Below the pieces are notes generated by a model. It ran no database searches. It was given only the letters and a program-made list of their open reading frames with translations, and had not been told where the DNA came from. Positions 9,939 to 20,917 of a DNA stretch of 64,000 bases are shown piece by piece (the stretch's first letter is position 1; each line of letters begins with the position of its first letter). The stretch covers positions 1 to 64,000 of the forward strand of contig CP038126.1 in the NCBI GenBank assembly GCA_004519485.1, read 5' to 3'. The position numbers and the translations under genes are program-made. This DNA comes from Nannochloropsis oceanica (Eukaryota > Sar > Eustigmatophyceae > Eustigmatales > Monodopsidaceae).

Positions 9939-11379
9939 GCATGATTCTATTATATTGATGCTCTGACAATTAAGGTCGTGGGAGGAACAGCAGAGCAGCA
10001 GAGAAGGAGATGGATAGGCTGGTGAGGCCTGTGATATAATATGAAGGATAAATGTGTGGTGCGAGGACGTTTATTTCTTGTGTGTAAGTAAGGAGGAGCA
10101 GGTAAGGTGGAGCAGGTGGTCGCTCCGTTCAAATTTCACATTGTTGGGAATTCATTCATTGAGCGATCACTCAACCCCGAAAAAGACGGTCAAGGCTCAC
10201 AGACGCACACAGGGTTTGGTCCGATATGACACACAAGAACGGTCAAAAACAAAAGGCGAATTTAAAGTCAAGGGTATTCATCCCAACAAAACAGGCATAC
10301 ATGCACGGCTAAAGAAGCTCAGAAGCGCAGCACATGTTTGAGGCAAGGGGATCCATACTACTCATCGTTTATGGCCGCAGGCCGTCAAACGAGTTTTGAC
10401 GGACAAAGCCGAGCGACGATCTCTGGGCGCGAAACCAGCGTTCGCTCTTCCAGCCTGCTCACCTCAGAGGCCGGTCCTTCACCGCCTCTTCGCTTTCTTC
10501 TTCCCCCACACAGTCCTACAGTATCAACAAGACACGACGCTACATCTACGGCGCCGACACGACCGGCGGTCGGGACACACGAGCCTTCACACAAAATCAC
10601 CACGAACAACCTCTGGCGCAAATCGCCAAAAAAAAAGCCGACAACACGCCGCCCTGGTCAAATCACGGCTGGATGAAGATGACGATATGGGCGGTCCCCC
10701 CTTCCAGGTAGAGGGTGGGTGGGTTGTCGGCAGGTTCGTGTGTCCCGACCGCCGGTCGTGTCGGCGCCGTAGATGTAGCGTCGTGTCTTGTTGATACTGT
10801 AGGACTGTGTGGGGGAAGAAGAAAGCGAAGAGGCGGTGAAGGACCGGCCTCTGAGGTGAGCAGGCTGGAAGAGCGAACGCTGGTTTCGCGCCCAGAGATC
10901 GTCGCTCGGCTTTGTCCGTCAAAACTCGTTTGACGGCCTGCGGCCATAAACGATGAGTAGTATGGATCCCCTTGCCTCAAACATGTGCTGCGCTTCTGAG
11001 CTTCTTTAGCTGTGCATGTATGCCTGTTTTGTTGGGATGAATACCCTTGACTTTAAATTCGCCTTTTGTTTTTGACCGTTCTTGTGTGTCATATCGGACC
11101 AAACCCTGTGTGCGTCTGTGAGCCTTGACCGTCTTTTTCGGGGTTGAGTGATCGCTCAATGAATGAATTCCCAACAATGTGAAATTTGAACGGAGCGACC
11201 ACCTGCTCCACCTTACCTGCTCCTCCTTACTTACACACAAGAAATAAACGTCCTCGCACCACACATTTATCCTTCATATTATATCACAGGCCTCACCAGC
11301 CTATCCATCTCCTTCTCTGCTGCTCTGCTGTTCCTCCCACGACCTTAATTGTCAGAGCATCAATATAATAGAATCATGC
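9939..11379. repeat. 1.44-kb near-perfect inverted repeat (648-bp arms, about 145-bp spacer)
   Basis: The left arm 9939-10586 and right arm 10732-11379 are reverse complements about a centre at 10659. Identical translated frames at 10054-10341 and 10977-11264, 9950-10132 and 11186-11368, and 10396 and 10922 all sum to 21318. I found one mismatch (near 10307 and its mirror) outside the spacer margins. Homology stops at 9938/11380, and the right arm includes the ATG at 11376 of the next gene. No clear target-site duplication is visible. Either the upstream region of the downstream gene was copied in inverted orientation, or this is a fold-back element that now supplies its promoter and start codon. 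Frames inside the arms are not recognisable proteins. Confidence 0.93.
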
Positions 11380-12842
11380 GATTTATTGCCTCCTCTCGCG
11401 CATCCCTCCTGCTGGTCGCGACCGCTGCTGCCCTCTGCCTCCCGTCGGCCCTCGCCCACATCACAGTGGAAGATAGCTTCGTCGACGATGCGGTGCGCGA
11501 GGACATTTTGGCCCAGCTACCGGAGCAAACCCAGTTCAAGCACACCCTGGACTTGTCTGGCCAGCTCTATCAACGCCTTCTATCCGTCCTCCACCCCAGC
11601 AACACCGATCTCTCTCTTACCGAGACTTCGGTGCCTACCAGGGGGGAAGGCCGTTTTGTGTCCGCGCACAAGGACGTTTTCGAAGATCGTTCAACAGTTG
11701 AAGGGCCCGTGGGGCTGATCTACCTGGAGGGGGATGGCCGCATGCTCTTCCAGCATGAGGTGACTGGCGAAGAGACCGTGGTAGATGTACGGCCTGGACG
11801 ATTGCTTTCGTGGGACAACAGTATCTACACCCACACGCTCATTCCTGGGGATATGCCTCGTCGCTTTCTTGGGCCGATGGCGTTTCGCGATGGAGGGATG
11901 CAGTCTATAGGTGGACCCGCACCCGCGCCCACCCCCGCGCCCTCCCCCGCACCTACCCCTGCGCCCTCCCCTGGTGTGAGTGTTATTGCGCAAGCGTATA
12001 CTAACACCTTGAGTGTGAGTGCTGGAAGGATCATAAGGGTGACACTTAACTTCATGGTCCTTGGTATGAATCCCACCCGCGAGCGTGCGGTGCGAAAGTT
12101 GGAGGACTTGGACCTGGTGATCGGGGTAAGGACGGAGAGGAATAAAAGAGAGGGTGAAAATGGCGGACGAGAGCAAGGGAGAGTGGGAGGGAAGAGTAAG
12201 ATTGCTTCCCTTTTTGGTAAGCATTACCACCAGAGTCTGCTTAATGACCAAGCTTCGCTGTTCCTAACACTGCTCATCTCATTTCGCGTATCCTGTATCT
12301 TCCCATCCATCTATCCTGCACCCCTCCTTTATTCCCTTTCTCCCTCTCGTCACACCTCCCTCTAGTGCGTCATCTTGGATCAGGAATTGCGAGCCCTCGG
12401 GGCGCACAACAAGACGAACAATGCCAACGATAATATCGCTTTCAAGTCTTCCAAGCTGAAGCCCAATTTCTTCAAGCCAAAGTATGTATCTTCCCTTCAA
12501 TCCTTCCTCTTTTTCGGTCGCTCCCTGTCAGACTGACCGGGACCTAAGAAAAAATACATGAATCGCGCCTTCCGGCAGGGAAAGGCCAACCTATCACTTG
12601 CTGAAGTCATTGTCCCTCCGATCCTTCGATCCCTCTTTCTTCCTTGTAGGTTGACCGCCACTGAGACAGTCGAGGGTGGTTTAGAGTGGACCCTCCCAAG
12701 TGAGACGACGAAGATCCTCCACCCGTACAAGATTACCTGGGTTGTGCGTGTGGGGAAGGGCGCACCGTCCGGTACGATTATCCCTATCGTAGTCTATGTG
12801 GGAAATGAGTGGGATACCAGGCTGCAGGTGCTGGTAAAGTAG
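11376..12842 (+). CDS. Secreted 2OG-Fe(II) oxygenase-like protein with PAPTPAPS linker
   Basis: Exons 11376-12125, 12366-12481 and 12650-12842 join in phase to 352 aa. Residues 1-27 form a signal peptide (basic start, LLLVATAAALCLPSALA). The next domain has spacing like prolyl-4-hydroxylase-type dioxygenases: HKD at 98-100, GLIYLEGDGRMLFQHEV at 113-129, RPGRLLSWDNSIYTHTL at 139-155 with His153, and Arg162/163. In that family HxD...H binds iron and a later basic residue binds 2-oxoglutarate; the assignment is inference. A Pro/Ala/Thr/Ser linker (PAPAPTPAPSPAPTPAPSPG, about 182-202) leads to a C-terminal beta-rich domain of about 150 residues that I do not recognise. The start codon lies in the last bases of the palindrome arm, so promoter and 5' UTR are duplicated in reverse. 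Confidence 0.68.
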
Positions 12843-13706
12843 AAAGGGAGGAAGGAAGGGTGGAAGAGGAGGTGGCTGGAATTGTACTCTGAATTTTCTG
12901 ATGGATTGCAGGTATTAAGAGGAGAAGATAGAGGATGAAGAGGAGAGGTACAGTTTGTGAAGCTATATCGTGAAAGGCATAAACCATAAAATGATCTACC
13001 TGAGAGAGATGATTAAATTTTCGACTGAAGTTCAATCATACAGGCGGGGGGAGGATGCTCCACGCACGCGTTATTTTGGGGTTTGAGTATTCGATGAGCT
13101 AAGGAAGTGCGCATATGAGTGAGGAGCGAACAAGGAGAGAAGTAGAGAAATAGAGAGACTTGCTTCGACGCATCTCTCTCGTACGTGCAGCTGTTTTTTG
13201 AGGAAACCCATAAGAATGCCGAGGAAGCAAGGAGGAAGGGAAGGAGGGAGGGAAGACATGTTTGATGCTCGGGATGGAGTTACCTTTCGGGGAAGGAAAC
13301 TCAGTCTCAGAAATTTGATCAAAGAACGATAAGAGATGGATTTGGGAACCGACGAAAGAAATGACCCTTCACATGCAGGCGCAAATCAGGCTGCGATTGT
13401 TTCGAAGGTATCTTTTATATTGGTCGTTCGAAAAGTCTTGCAATAACTTGGTTCGGATTCCGTTTTTGTGGGGTACCAGCATTGAGAACAAGAGATCAGG
13501 CTTCCCTGGGATATATTTTTTGCCTTCGCTCACTCTCTGATGAGGCCCGGCCATCCGGTGAAGTGCCATTATCTCGTCCTGACAAACAGATACATAACTA
13601 CTGACTATAACCAAGATGGTGTAGGAAAGAAAAGAAATAAGTGGAAAGCTCATCCTCAGCATTTCAACCCCTCGAGAGGAGATATCGACAATGTCGCAAC
13701 CTATGC
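12843..13706. other. Intergenic, no gene recognised
   Basis: 864 bases downstream of the oxygenase-like gene. The first 150 bases are likely 3' UTR. The rest has scattered stops in all frames and no repeat I could match elsewhere in the window. Confidence 0.5.
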
Positions 13707-13840
13707 GATCAAAGCAACCGTAACTCGCGACGTCATCGACCTCGAAGAAGTAACCTGTACGATCAAAGAGGCAGTGACACGCAGCCGTAACTCGCGACGT
13801 CATCAACTTGAAGAAACAACCAATGAGATCAAAGAGGCTT
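13707..13840. repeat. Short degenerate tandem repeat (two full units and a partial third)
   Basis: Units start near 13707, 13760 and 13822 and share GATCAAAG(A/C)(G/A)GC, CCGTAACTCGCGACGTCATC and TTGAAGAA/CTCGAAGAA blocks. Unit length varies from 53 to about 62 bases. Both strands carry short open frames across it with no known family. Confidence 0.7.
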
Positions 13841-13850
13841 CGAATGTGAG

Positions 13851-14034
13851 CACCAAAATCAGCCCGCACGGCACGACGGGGAAGCTGCCGGCATCAGTCC
13901 CACTCGTTGGCGCGAGATGACCGGCAGCCAAAGGAGCGGCTTGTTCAGACCGGGATGGCGTCATCGTCCCGCGAAAACGCAAGTGGCCTGATGCCGGCAG
14001 CTACCCCGTCATGCGGGGTGGGCGTATTTTGGTA
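13851..14034. repeat. Small inverted repeat (about 46-bp arms, 92-bp spacer)
   Basis: The left arm 13851-13896 (CACCAAAATCAGCCCGCACG... to GCTGCCGGCATCA) is reverse-complementary, with several mismatches, to 13989-14034 (TGATGCCGGCAGC... to GCGTATTTTGGT). The right arm overlaps the start of the dispersed repeat copy A, so the left arm may be a small inverted fragment of the same repeat. Confidence 0.75.
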
Positions 14035-14151
14035 CACACATTATGATAGAAGTAGATGCCAACATGTCGGTGGCAAAGGAGGTGATAGTGATTAAAACCC
14101 AAAAAAAGTAAAAAGAGTAAAAAACGTACATAACTTTCTGTACAGTCCGTA
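14003..14151 (+). mobile_element. Fossil of a dispersed repeat (copy A)
   Basis: Matches copy B (36572-36719, minus strand) over about 150 bases, including CGTCATGCGGGG, GTGATTAAAACCC, an A-rich AAAAAAAGTAAAAAGAG tract and ACATAACTTTCTGTA at the end. In both copies the part before the A-rich tract reads as the last 34 or so codons of an open frame ending in Lys-Lys-stop, so the element seems to have had a coding end near its terminus. The family is not recognised. It is an old, fragmentary relic. Confidence 0.6.
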
Positions 14152-14210
14152 GGCAACCCCGACGACATATAACTCAGCAAGTCATAGAAGAACGTGTTTC
14201 CTGTAGCGAT

Positions 14211-14669
14211 ATGGGCAGCGGCGCCTTTACGGAAGGGACGTTTTACACGACGTGGTTTAAGATCTTGGATAGATTCCACGATCATCTCGCGTTATGTGGA
14301 GTCGATCCACTCAATGAACCCCATGGATGCGCCGAATGGGGCAGTGGAGATGCCGCGACGAAATAACGACAATTCGCGGAGTATGCTGTTTGCCAGATTG
14401 AGAAAAGGTACGACAACGCGTCATGGACTAATGTGATTGAAGGTGTCGGTTGGGGGAAGGATTTACAGAATGCGGAAAGCATGCCCACCTTTCCCCCTCC
14501 ATCGGCCACAAATCGCATCGTATATTTCCCGCATTCATACGGGAAAAGTGCGGTGCCGTCCACTGACATGTCTTAATGGGTATTAAACAACGATTGGGAC
14601 AATCATTTCGGTCATGTGAGGGAAAGGGTGGTTGCTGCTGGAGGGGGATCAGAGCCAGGGGGTTGTTGA
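14211..14669 (+). pseudogene. Broken GH5 (cellulase-type) glycoside hydrolase
   Basis: One forward frame from 14211 keeps hallmarks of the GH5 barrel despite in-frame stops at 14364, 14574 and 14667. In order: TTWFKILDRFHDHLALCGVD, then PLNEPHGCAEWGSGD (the NEP strand with the acid/base Glu), RQFAEYAVCQIEKRYDN, VIEGVGWGKDLQNAES, NRIVYFPHSYGKS and WDNHFGHVRE. That order and spacing is that of secreted GH5 endoglucanases (NEPHG; VEGVGW; YSPHVYG; W...FG). The N-terminal third and the region of the nucleophile (GEWGG) are not recognisable. Family-like residues are well kept, so the gene died fairly recently. It begins about 60 bases after fossil copy A, so insertion may have cut off its 5' part. 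A working secreted GH1 enzyme lies 3 kb away. Confidence 0.72.
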
Positions 14670-14880
14670 TTTGGGAGGAAGAGAACAGGGTGGCCTGGCG
14701 CGCCGGCACAGTATAGGTCTAGAGTGTACAAATAGATGATATTACGAGCGTGAATGACAATTCTTTTCTTGTGGTGAATTTTTGGGCAAATATAGTTGAA
14801 CCACTGACCTCTCAGAGGCTTAAACCTCCCGATGAGTGAAAGTCAAGTTTCGCGGGTTCGTGTGGTCCCTTGAGTTCAGA

Positions 14881-14882
14881 CA

Positions 14883-14928
<46 letters not shown>

Positions 14929-15052
14929 TTCTTCTTCTTCTTCTTCTTCTTCTTCTTCTTCTAGCTCTTTCTCTTCTTCTCCTTCTTCTTCTTCTAGCTC
15001 TTTCTCTTCTCCTTCTTCTTCTAGCTCTTTCTCTTCTTCTTATTCTTATTCT
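14881..15052 (+). repeat. CAT/CTT trinucleotide microsatellite
   Basis: About 15 CAT triplets followed by CTT triplets, then three related GAGCT-interrupted blocks of CTTCTT (TTCTTCTAGCTCTTTCTCTT repeated). It ends about 40 bases before the stop of the ankyrin gene, so it lies in that gene's 3' flank or UTR, where transcripts would read GAA/AAG repeats. Confidence 0.85.
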
Positions 15053-15091
15053 GCGCACAGATATTCATTTTGTGATTCAGCAGCTCGTCGC

Positions 15092-16799
15092 CTATTTGTA
15101 GCTCCAGGACCACAACATGCCAAGAAGCTCAAAAAACAAATCACCATTCATGCGTCGGGTGGCCTCCTCCAAAACGCGCGCAGCTAGGTCTGCTACTGGT
15201 ACCGCTGGTGCTGGTGCTTTTTCTGGTGATGGTGATACTGCTGTTACTGCTGGTGCTGGTGCTGTTTCTGGTGATACTTCTGGTGCTTGTGGTGCTGACA
15301 GTACTACCGGAGAAGAAAAAGAAGCCATTGTCCACGCTCCTCCATTCACATCCCCACTCTTACCGTCACTGCCGTCTTGCTCCTCTCCCTCGCTTCCTGT
15401 GTCCGTCATGTGGTGAAACTCCGCGCGGGGCATCGGCCGGGGTGGCTCTATGGCTTGCCGAACTCGACCGATCGCATGCCGCACCTCCTCCACCGCCGTC
15501 AAATGCTGGCAATCCGTCTTCGTCAACGGCAGAGCGAATTGGGAGCGAGAGGAAGATACAAGTTCATTTGAATCCCGCTCTTTCTCCCTTCCATACTTCT
15601 CACCATTCCCCCCCTTTTGCCTCTCCTCCTCCGCTCCCACCCCTCCCTCTTCTCGTCCCTCGACCATCATGCCCACCACACACCTCAACTTATTCAAGCA
15701 ATACACCTGGTACGGCGCGGCCTTCAACATAGCCTCCACCTCCCTCCCCTTCGCCAACCCCAAGGCTAGCATGCCCTGCCTGTCCCTTTTCGTCGGATCC
15801 GCCCCTCCCAATTCCAACAACAACCTTACCACCCCTACAGACGACGATGCCGCCGCCAGGTGCAAAGGCGTATGCCCTGATGTATCCCCAATATCAACCT
15901 GGGCCCCATACAGCAACAACAACTTCACCCCTGCCTCTGCCGCAGCCTCCTCTCCTGCCCTCCCACATGTCCCTCCTCTCCCACCGCCACAGTGCGAGTG
16001 GCCCCCTTCCGCCAGATAGTGCAAACAAGACCGAAGCGATTGATCCGTTACATCGGGATCGGCGCCACCATCCAACAAACAACTCAGTAACGTCACATTG
16101 TGCGCGGCGGCGGCGTACGTCAGGGCAGTCCGTTGCGCTTCATCCATCCTATCGGGGTCAGCGCCGCGTTCCAGGAGAAGTCTTACAACCGCGATGCTGC
16201 CTGACTTGGTCGCTAAATGAATAGGGGTCCGCAGCTTACTATCCCGCTGTTCAAGGGGAAAATGGGCAGTGTCCAGCAGAAAGCGGACAACTTCTACTTG
16301 CCCGGTAAAGGAGGCGACCATCAAGGCGTCCCAATTCTGGGGTCCTTGCGGGAGGAAGGCAAGAGAATGCCTACCGTGTGTCTCGAGGAGTGTCTTGAGC
16401 GTGTCGATGTCGCCATGAAAAGCTGCCGTGTTGACTGGGCCGTCTGCGCGGATGTCTGTTCATGCGTGTCGAGGGGTTAGGAAGAGAGGGCAGGGAGGGC
16501 AGGAGGGGTAGTGACCGGGTGAGGACAGGAGAATCCAAGCAAGCAGACAGTAGGCGCGAAAGGAAACATAACAAACATAACCCGACAACTGACAAGGATC
16601 GAATCGGTGGAAAACATACTCGTTTGGTCAATGCTTTGAAAATAGCCGGGATGGAGGCATTCTACTCGAGACAGACAACATGTGAAGACCGCCTGCCCCG
16701 AGACGGGCCATATGGAGGGCGAATGCGATGGGAAACGGACGAGACGGCTTACCTACCTGGATACTTGCCGCCTTTGAATGGGGACTTGAACGTGATCAT
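15092..16799 (-). CDS. Ankyrin-repeat protein
   Basis: Three exons (16799-16757, 16661-16620, 16455-15092, minus strand) join in phase to 482 aa from ATG 16797-16799; the two small 5' exons are inferred from splice sites and phase. Ankyrin repeats fill about residues 28-240: NTAAFHGDIDTLKTLLETHG, TPIHLATKSGSIAVVRLLLE, TALTYAAAAHNVTLLSCLLD, HTPLHLAAASSSVGVVRLLL. A charged low-complexity region and a Pro/Ala/Val-rich stretch (PETAPAPAVTAVSPSPEKAP) follow, and the C-terminus ends in a short hydrophobic helix (DLFFELLGMLWSWSY). Ankyrin repeats mediate protein binding; partner and compartment cannot be told. No transmembrane segment or signal peptide is clear. Confidence 0.75.
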
Positions 16800-17644
16800 T
16801 TATCCTCGCTCACGGTGCCACAGCTCTGCTGGTAAATATGTGCGTGCGTTGGAGAGGGTGGTGAGAGACGAAGAGGGCAGGACACAGCACGCGACCCATC
16901 GTACCTCAACCTCCTGCCACAAGCTTCTCTAGACGGGCGAGCAGATCACTGAATATGAATATGTTCCACCTGAAGGACTGAATATTCACGAGAGCAACGA
17001 GACCTAGATGTGAAGAGAGTAACCCTAGCTTAGCGATAAAACCCCACTTTTATAACTCTACTGTTTCTCGTTATTTCTTCACTCTTTTTCGTACACACAC
17101 TGACACACACTTAACATTTCAACGCAGCACTGCCCACTCAGTGCTGGCTTTATTGCTCTTACAACCCCATCATTGTTTCTCCCTTATCGTGGACCCTGAT
17201 GACTTGCCTGGATGCTCTCTTTCCTTCCTCCACTCCCTTCCCTTGGCCACCGCTCAAGAGAGGGGCACGCATGGTGCTCTCAAATTTGCTCGATTTGTAA
17301 TCTCTCCTCTCCGTCCTCCAAGCCCATTGCGTGAGCCCAAAGGCGCATCATCATTTATGTTATCCCTTCCGTTCCTTTTTTTCACGCTTCTCTTCTTGTC
17401 TTCCCTCCCTCTCTTAACTTATTCTCCTAGTGGTCGCCGCGGCTGCCTGTGCTGTCGCGGCTCCAGTGGAAGTACACAAAATACACACATGCATGAACAC
17501 CAAAATTATCGCACAATACTAGCACATGAAAGCCTTCCACCTCCCTCCCTCTTTTGTCTCCTCCATCTTTTTGTCCTCTTCCCCTTCATGCTCTTGTATC
17601 TGCCTTCTCTTCCTCCTCTTCCTCCTCATACTCCTCGTGCACAC
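16800..17644. other. Intergenic: upstream of ankyrin gene, downstream of GH1 gene
   Basis: 845 bases. The half next to 16800 is the presumed promoter of the ankyrin gene; the half next to 17644 is the GH1 3' flank. Pyrimidine-rich stretches occur but no reading frame with family similarity. Confidence 0.5.
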
Positions 17645-20030
17645 TTAAGGGGCTTCCGCACTAGGCGTGGCCTTGACGGCATCCCTGGCCACAGCCTCGG
17701 CATCATCTGGTGGTGCCGTGTCACCGCTATACTTGGCGATCATGTCCTTGTACACCTTCAGGGAGGGAGGGAGAGAGGGAGGGCGAGAATTGGGCCACGT
17801 GTTGGTTCTGGATAAATTGTTGCCATGTCGAGTGAGAAGGGATCAGGCGTTTCAAATACTTCCTCGTGCCATCCTCCGTCCCTCCCTCCGTCCCTCCTTC
17901 CTGTCCTCCCTTTCTTCCATTCTCTCTTCCTTCCTCCCTTCCTCTCTCCCTCCCATCTCACCTTGGCCGACTCCTTGAGTGTCCGCTTCTGTGTCTTGTA
18001 GTCGACTTGCACCAGCCCGAAGCGCACCTTGTAACCATCCGACCACTGTCGGGGGGGGGGGGGGGGGGGGTAAAGGGGGACGGTAGGAGAGGAGGGAGGG
18101 GGATTCATTACGAGACACCATATAATTGTGTGCATGTGAGTCGTGAGGCTTCCCTCCGTCTTGAAACGAGCCCTCCCTTCCTCCCTTCCTCCCTCCCTCC
18201 CTTCTTCCTTACCTCAAAGTTGTCGAGCAACGACCAGTGGTAGTAGCCCGCCACCTTGACTTTGTCGTAGTTGATGGCCTTCCACATCTCTGCCACGTAG
18301 CTAGGGAGGGCGGGAGGGAGGGAGGAAAAGAGGGAGAGATGGGGTGAGGGAGAGAGGGAGGGCGGACAGGAGAAGAACAAGAAGCTTGCTAGCTCCTTAA
18401 GGCAAGCAAAATGACATGCCCAATCGGATGGGAATGAATGGGATAATACAAGCACACCCATCAGTGTCTTCGCGCACGAATGGAAGGGAAGGGTGGTTCA
18501 GGAAGTGTGCATGCCCATCACCAAGGCGAGGGGTGCAATAGAACGAATGGTGTGGGCATGTGCGCACGACAAACACCCCACAGAAAAAAGACCAACACCA
18601 CAAGCCAACCCATCTGCCCCCCCCCCCTCCCGCCTCACGTACCCCTGCAGGTAATCCACTCGCATCTTGTCGTTCAGGGCGGCCTCGGGCGTCATGGCCG
18701 ACTCATTCGGCACGCTCAGGCCGTTCTCCGTCACGTACACCACCGGGTCATCGTAGCGGTGCTTAATCCATCGCAGCAGCCGACGCATACCCCAGGGCAC
18801 CACGCTCAGCCACGACGCATCCCCCACAGCCCACCTCGGGTCCATCATGATCCATCCGTTCAAGTCCGAGAAATAGTTTTCCGCCCCGATCTTCTCCGTC
18901 GGTCCCTGCAGCAAATTCGTCGCGTAGTGGTTGATCCCGAAAAAGTCCGCCGAGCCCTTGAGGTCCTGCTTCTGCTGCTCCGTGAAGGCCGGCATGCGGT
19001 CTCCCACCCTCTCCTTCATCTCCTCCGGGTAGTCGCCCTTGTAGATGGGGTCGGCAAACCAGGCCAGGTACCAAATCAAGCTCCTCTCCGCCGCATCCTT
19101 ATCCTCCTGTGTGTGGCACAGAGGCTCTTTCCACTCCGTCGACAGAACCGCGCCAATCTTACCCCCCTGCTTCTCTTGGTACTTCTCCCGGTACACCTTA
19201 ACAGCCGCGGCGTGACCCAGCAGCTGGTTGTGGCCCGCCATATAGGGGTTCTCGGCCATGTTCTTCAAGCCGGGCGCATGCCCCCCCTGTCCGTATCCAG
19301 CGATGGCCGTAGTCCAGGGCTCATTCAGCGTAAACCAAAGCTTGACCCTGTCCCCCAGGGCCTGAAACATCACGTCCGCGTACTGCCCAAACGCCACGGC
19401 CGTGTCCTCGTTCAGCCAACCCCCGTTCTTGGACAGCGCCTCGGGGAGGTCCCAGTGGTACAGCGTCACAGTGGGGACAATGCCGTTGGCGATGAGCTCG
19501 TTCGTTAGATTCTGGTAGAATTCCATCCCCTTGGGGTTGATGGCGCCCGTGCCCTCCGGCAGCACTCGCGACCACGACACTGAGAACCTGTACGACTTGA
19601 GACCCATGTCTTTCATCAATTTTACGTCCTCCTTGTACCTATGGTAGTGGTCGCACGCCACGTCACCCGTGTCTCCGTTGTCAATCTTCCCTGGGATTTT
19701 AGAAAACGTGTCCCACATAGACGGGCCCCTCCCGTCCTCCGCCGCCGCCCCTTCAATCTGGTAGGCCGCTGTTGCCGCCCCCCACAAAAACCCCTCTGGA
19801 AAGGCCGTGTCCTTGCTCGCAAAGACCTCTTCTGCCGTCAGCTCTCCTCCCGGTTCTCCAGGAATGGCGTACTTCCAACATGTGACGTCCGGGCCCTCGG
19901 GAAAGGGATCCTTCGGGTCCGCCTGAGGCAACTGCCTGTGCAAGGGTGACTGGGGTGGCTGCTCCGTAGCCCCACGCAGCTGCGCGGCTACGATGGCCGC
20001 CGAGCTCGAAAGCAGCAGAAAGCGGCGCAT
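17645..20030 (-). CDS. Secreted GH1 beta-glucosidase
   Basis: Four exons on the minus strand (20030-18643, 18300-18213, 18045-17962, 17755-17645) join in phase to 556 aa. Residues 1-16 are a signal peptide (RRFLLLSSSAAIVAAQ). The GH1 barrel begins at about 78 (FPEGFLWGAATAAYQIEGA) and has both catalytic motifs: TLNEP with acid/base Glu237 and VTENG with nucleophile Glu435. YHWDLPEAL (191-199) and WSLLDNFEW near the end, split across the second and third introns, line the sugar site. Retaining GH1 enzymes release glucose from beta-glucosides such as cellobiose; exact substrate is unknown. The third exon is preceded by a long poly-C acceptor tract (about 18051-18070 as G on the plus strand). 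The last 30 residues extend beyond the usual GH1 end and carry no ER-retention signal, so export or a vacuolar fate is likely. Confidence 0.93.
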
Positions 20031-20917
20031 GGTGAGGTGCTGTTAAGGACTGGGGCTGGTATAGGAAAGGACGAGGGCTCAAAGCTCTATTTTATTGTTA
20101 TGCGGTAGGGAGGGAGGGAGGGGGAGGGAGAGTTGAGCTTGAGGAAGAGCAAGGCACTGGGTGCGGGGGGCGCATAAATGTGCACTGGCAGGTGGTGACC
20201 GGGCGTAAAGTGCCTGCATCTATACGTGTCGTTCTTGTCGTGCTCGGCATGACAAAAGAGCTCCCCAGCACACAAGACGCCTCATGCCACACCACACACC
20301 AATCATAAAGTATCCTGCAAGGCACATCGAGATTGACACTTCCTTTTGCCTAGCACGTCCACCTGCCACCAGGCTTCGGTCCAAGGCAAAACCTGACACA
20401 AGAAAAAAACAGCAGCACGTAAATATGTTGCAGACTTTGGTATTCTTCTTTTTTCAACAGCACCAACATGTTGTAGATTTGCATGCATGCTTCTTTTTTC
20501 GGAATTCCTACCATCTGCGGAAAAAAGGCGTAGGCCCAAATATTTCTGCCCCCGCACAGGAGCGAGGCAAGTGCGTATGAACACACCATTTGGTGCGGAA
20601 CCAAACGTGGCTTATAATGCCCTCGATTCTTAATTTCATTAGTCGACAAGGCCAAAGATGGAATACGAATTTGCCGAGCGCCGATGGCTTTGCCAAGGTT
20701 GCTGATTTGGCACAGTCTGTCTGTTGCTGGCAAAGCCCCGATTGGGTTAATCCGGACGGCCCATCAAGAATTCTTCGCCGCCGCCTCACAAAAAATAGCA
20801 TGTCTTCTTTGCTTTCCTTTTCAACCCAATCCCTTCCCAGTGCGTCCGAGGGCTTCCTCTTACCTCTGACTTATGTTTAAGAGTCTGTATTTATTCTTTA
20901 TCATCACTGCCCATTCC
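20031..20917. other. Intergenic: upstream of GH1 gene
   Basis: 887 bases between the GH1 start and the stop of the large chromatin gene, both on the minus strand. A GGGA-rich stretch lies at 20107-20130. No gene, RNA or repeat is recognised. Confidence 0.5.

Noticed and set aside
10054-10341. A 95-codon open frame with an identical twin at 10977-11264, looking like a duplicated small gene
   Set aside because: The two frames are mirror images within the palindrome; they have no family features, and the identity is explained by the DNA arms.
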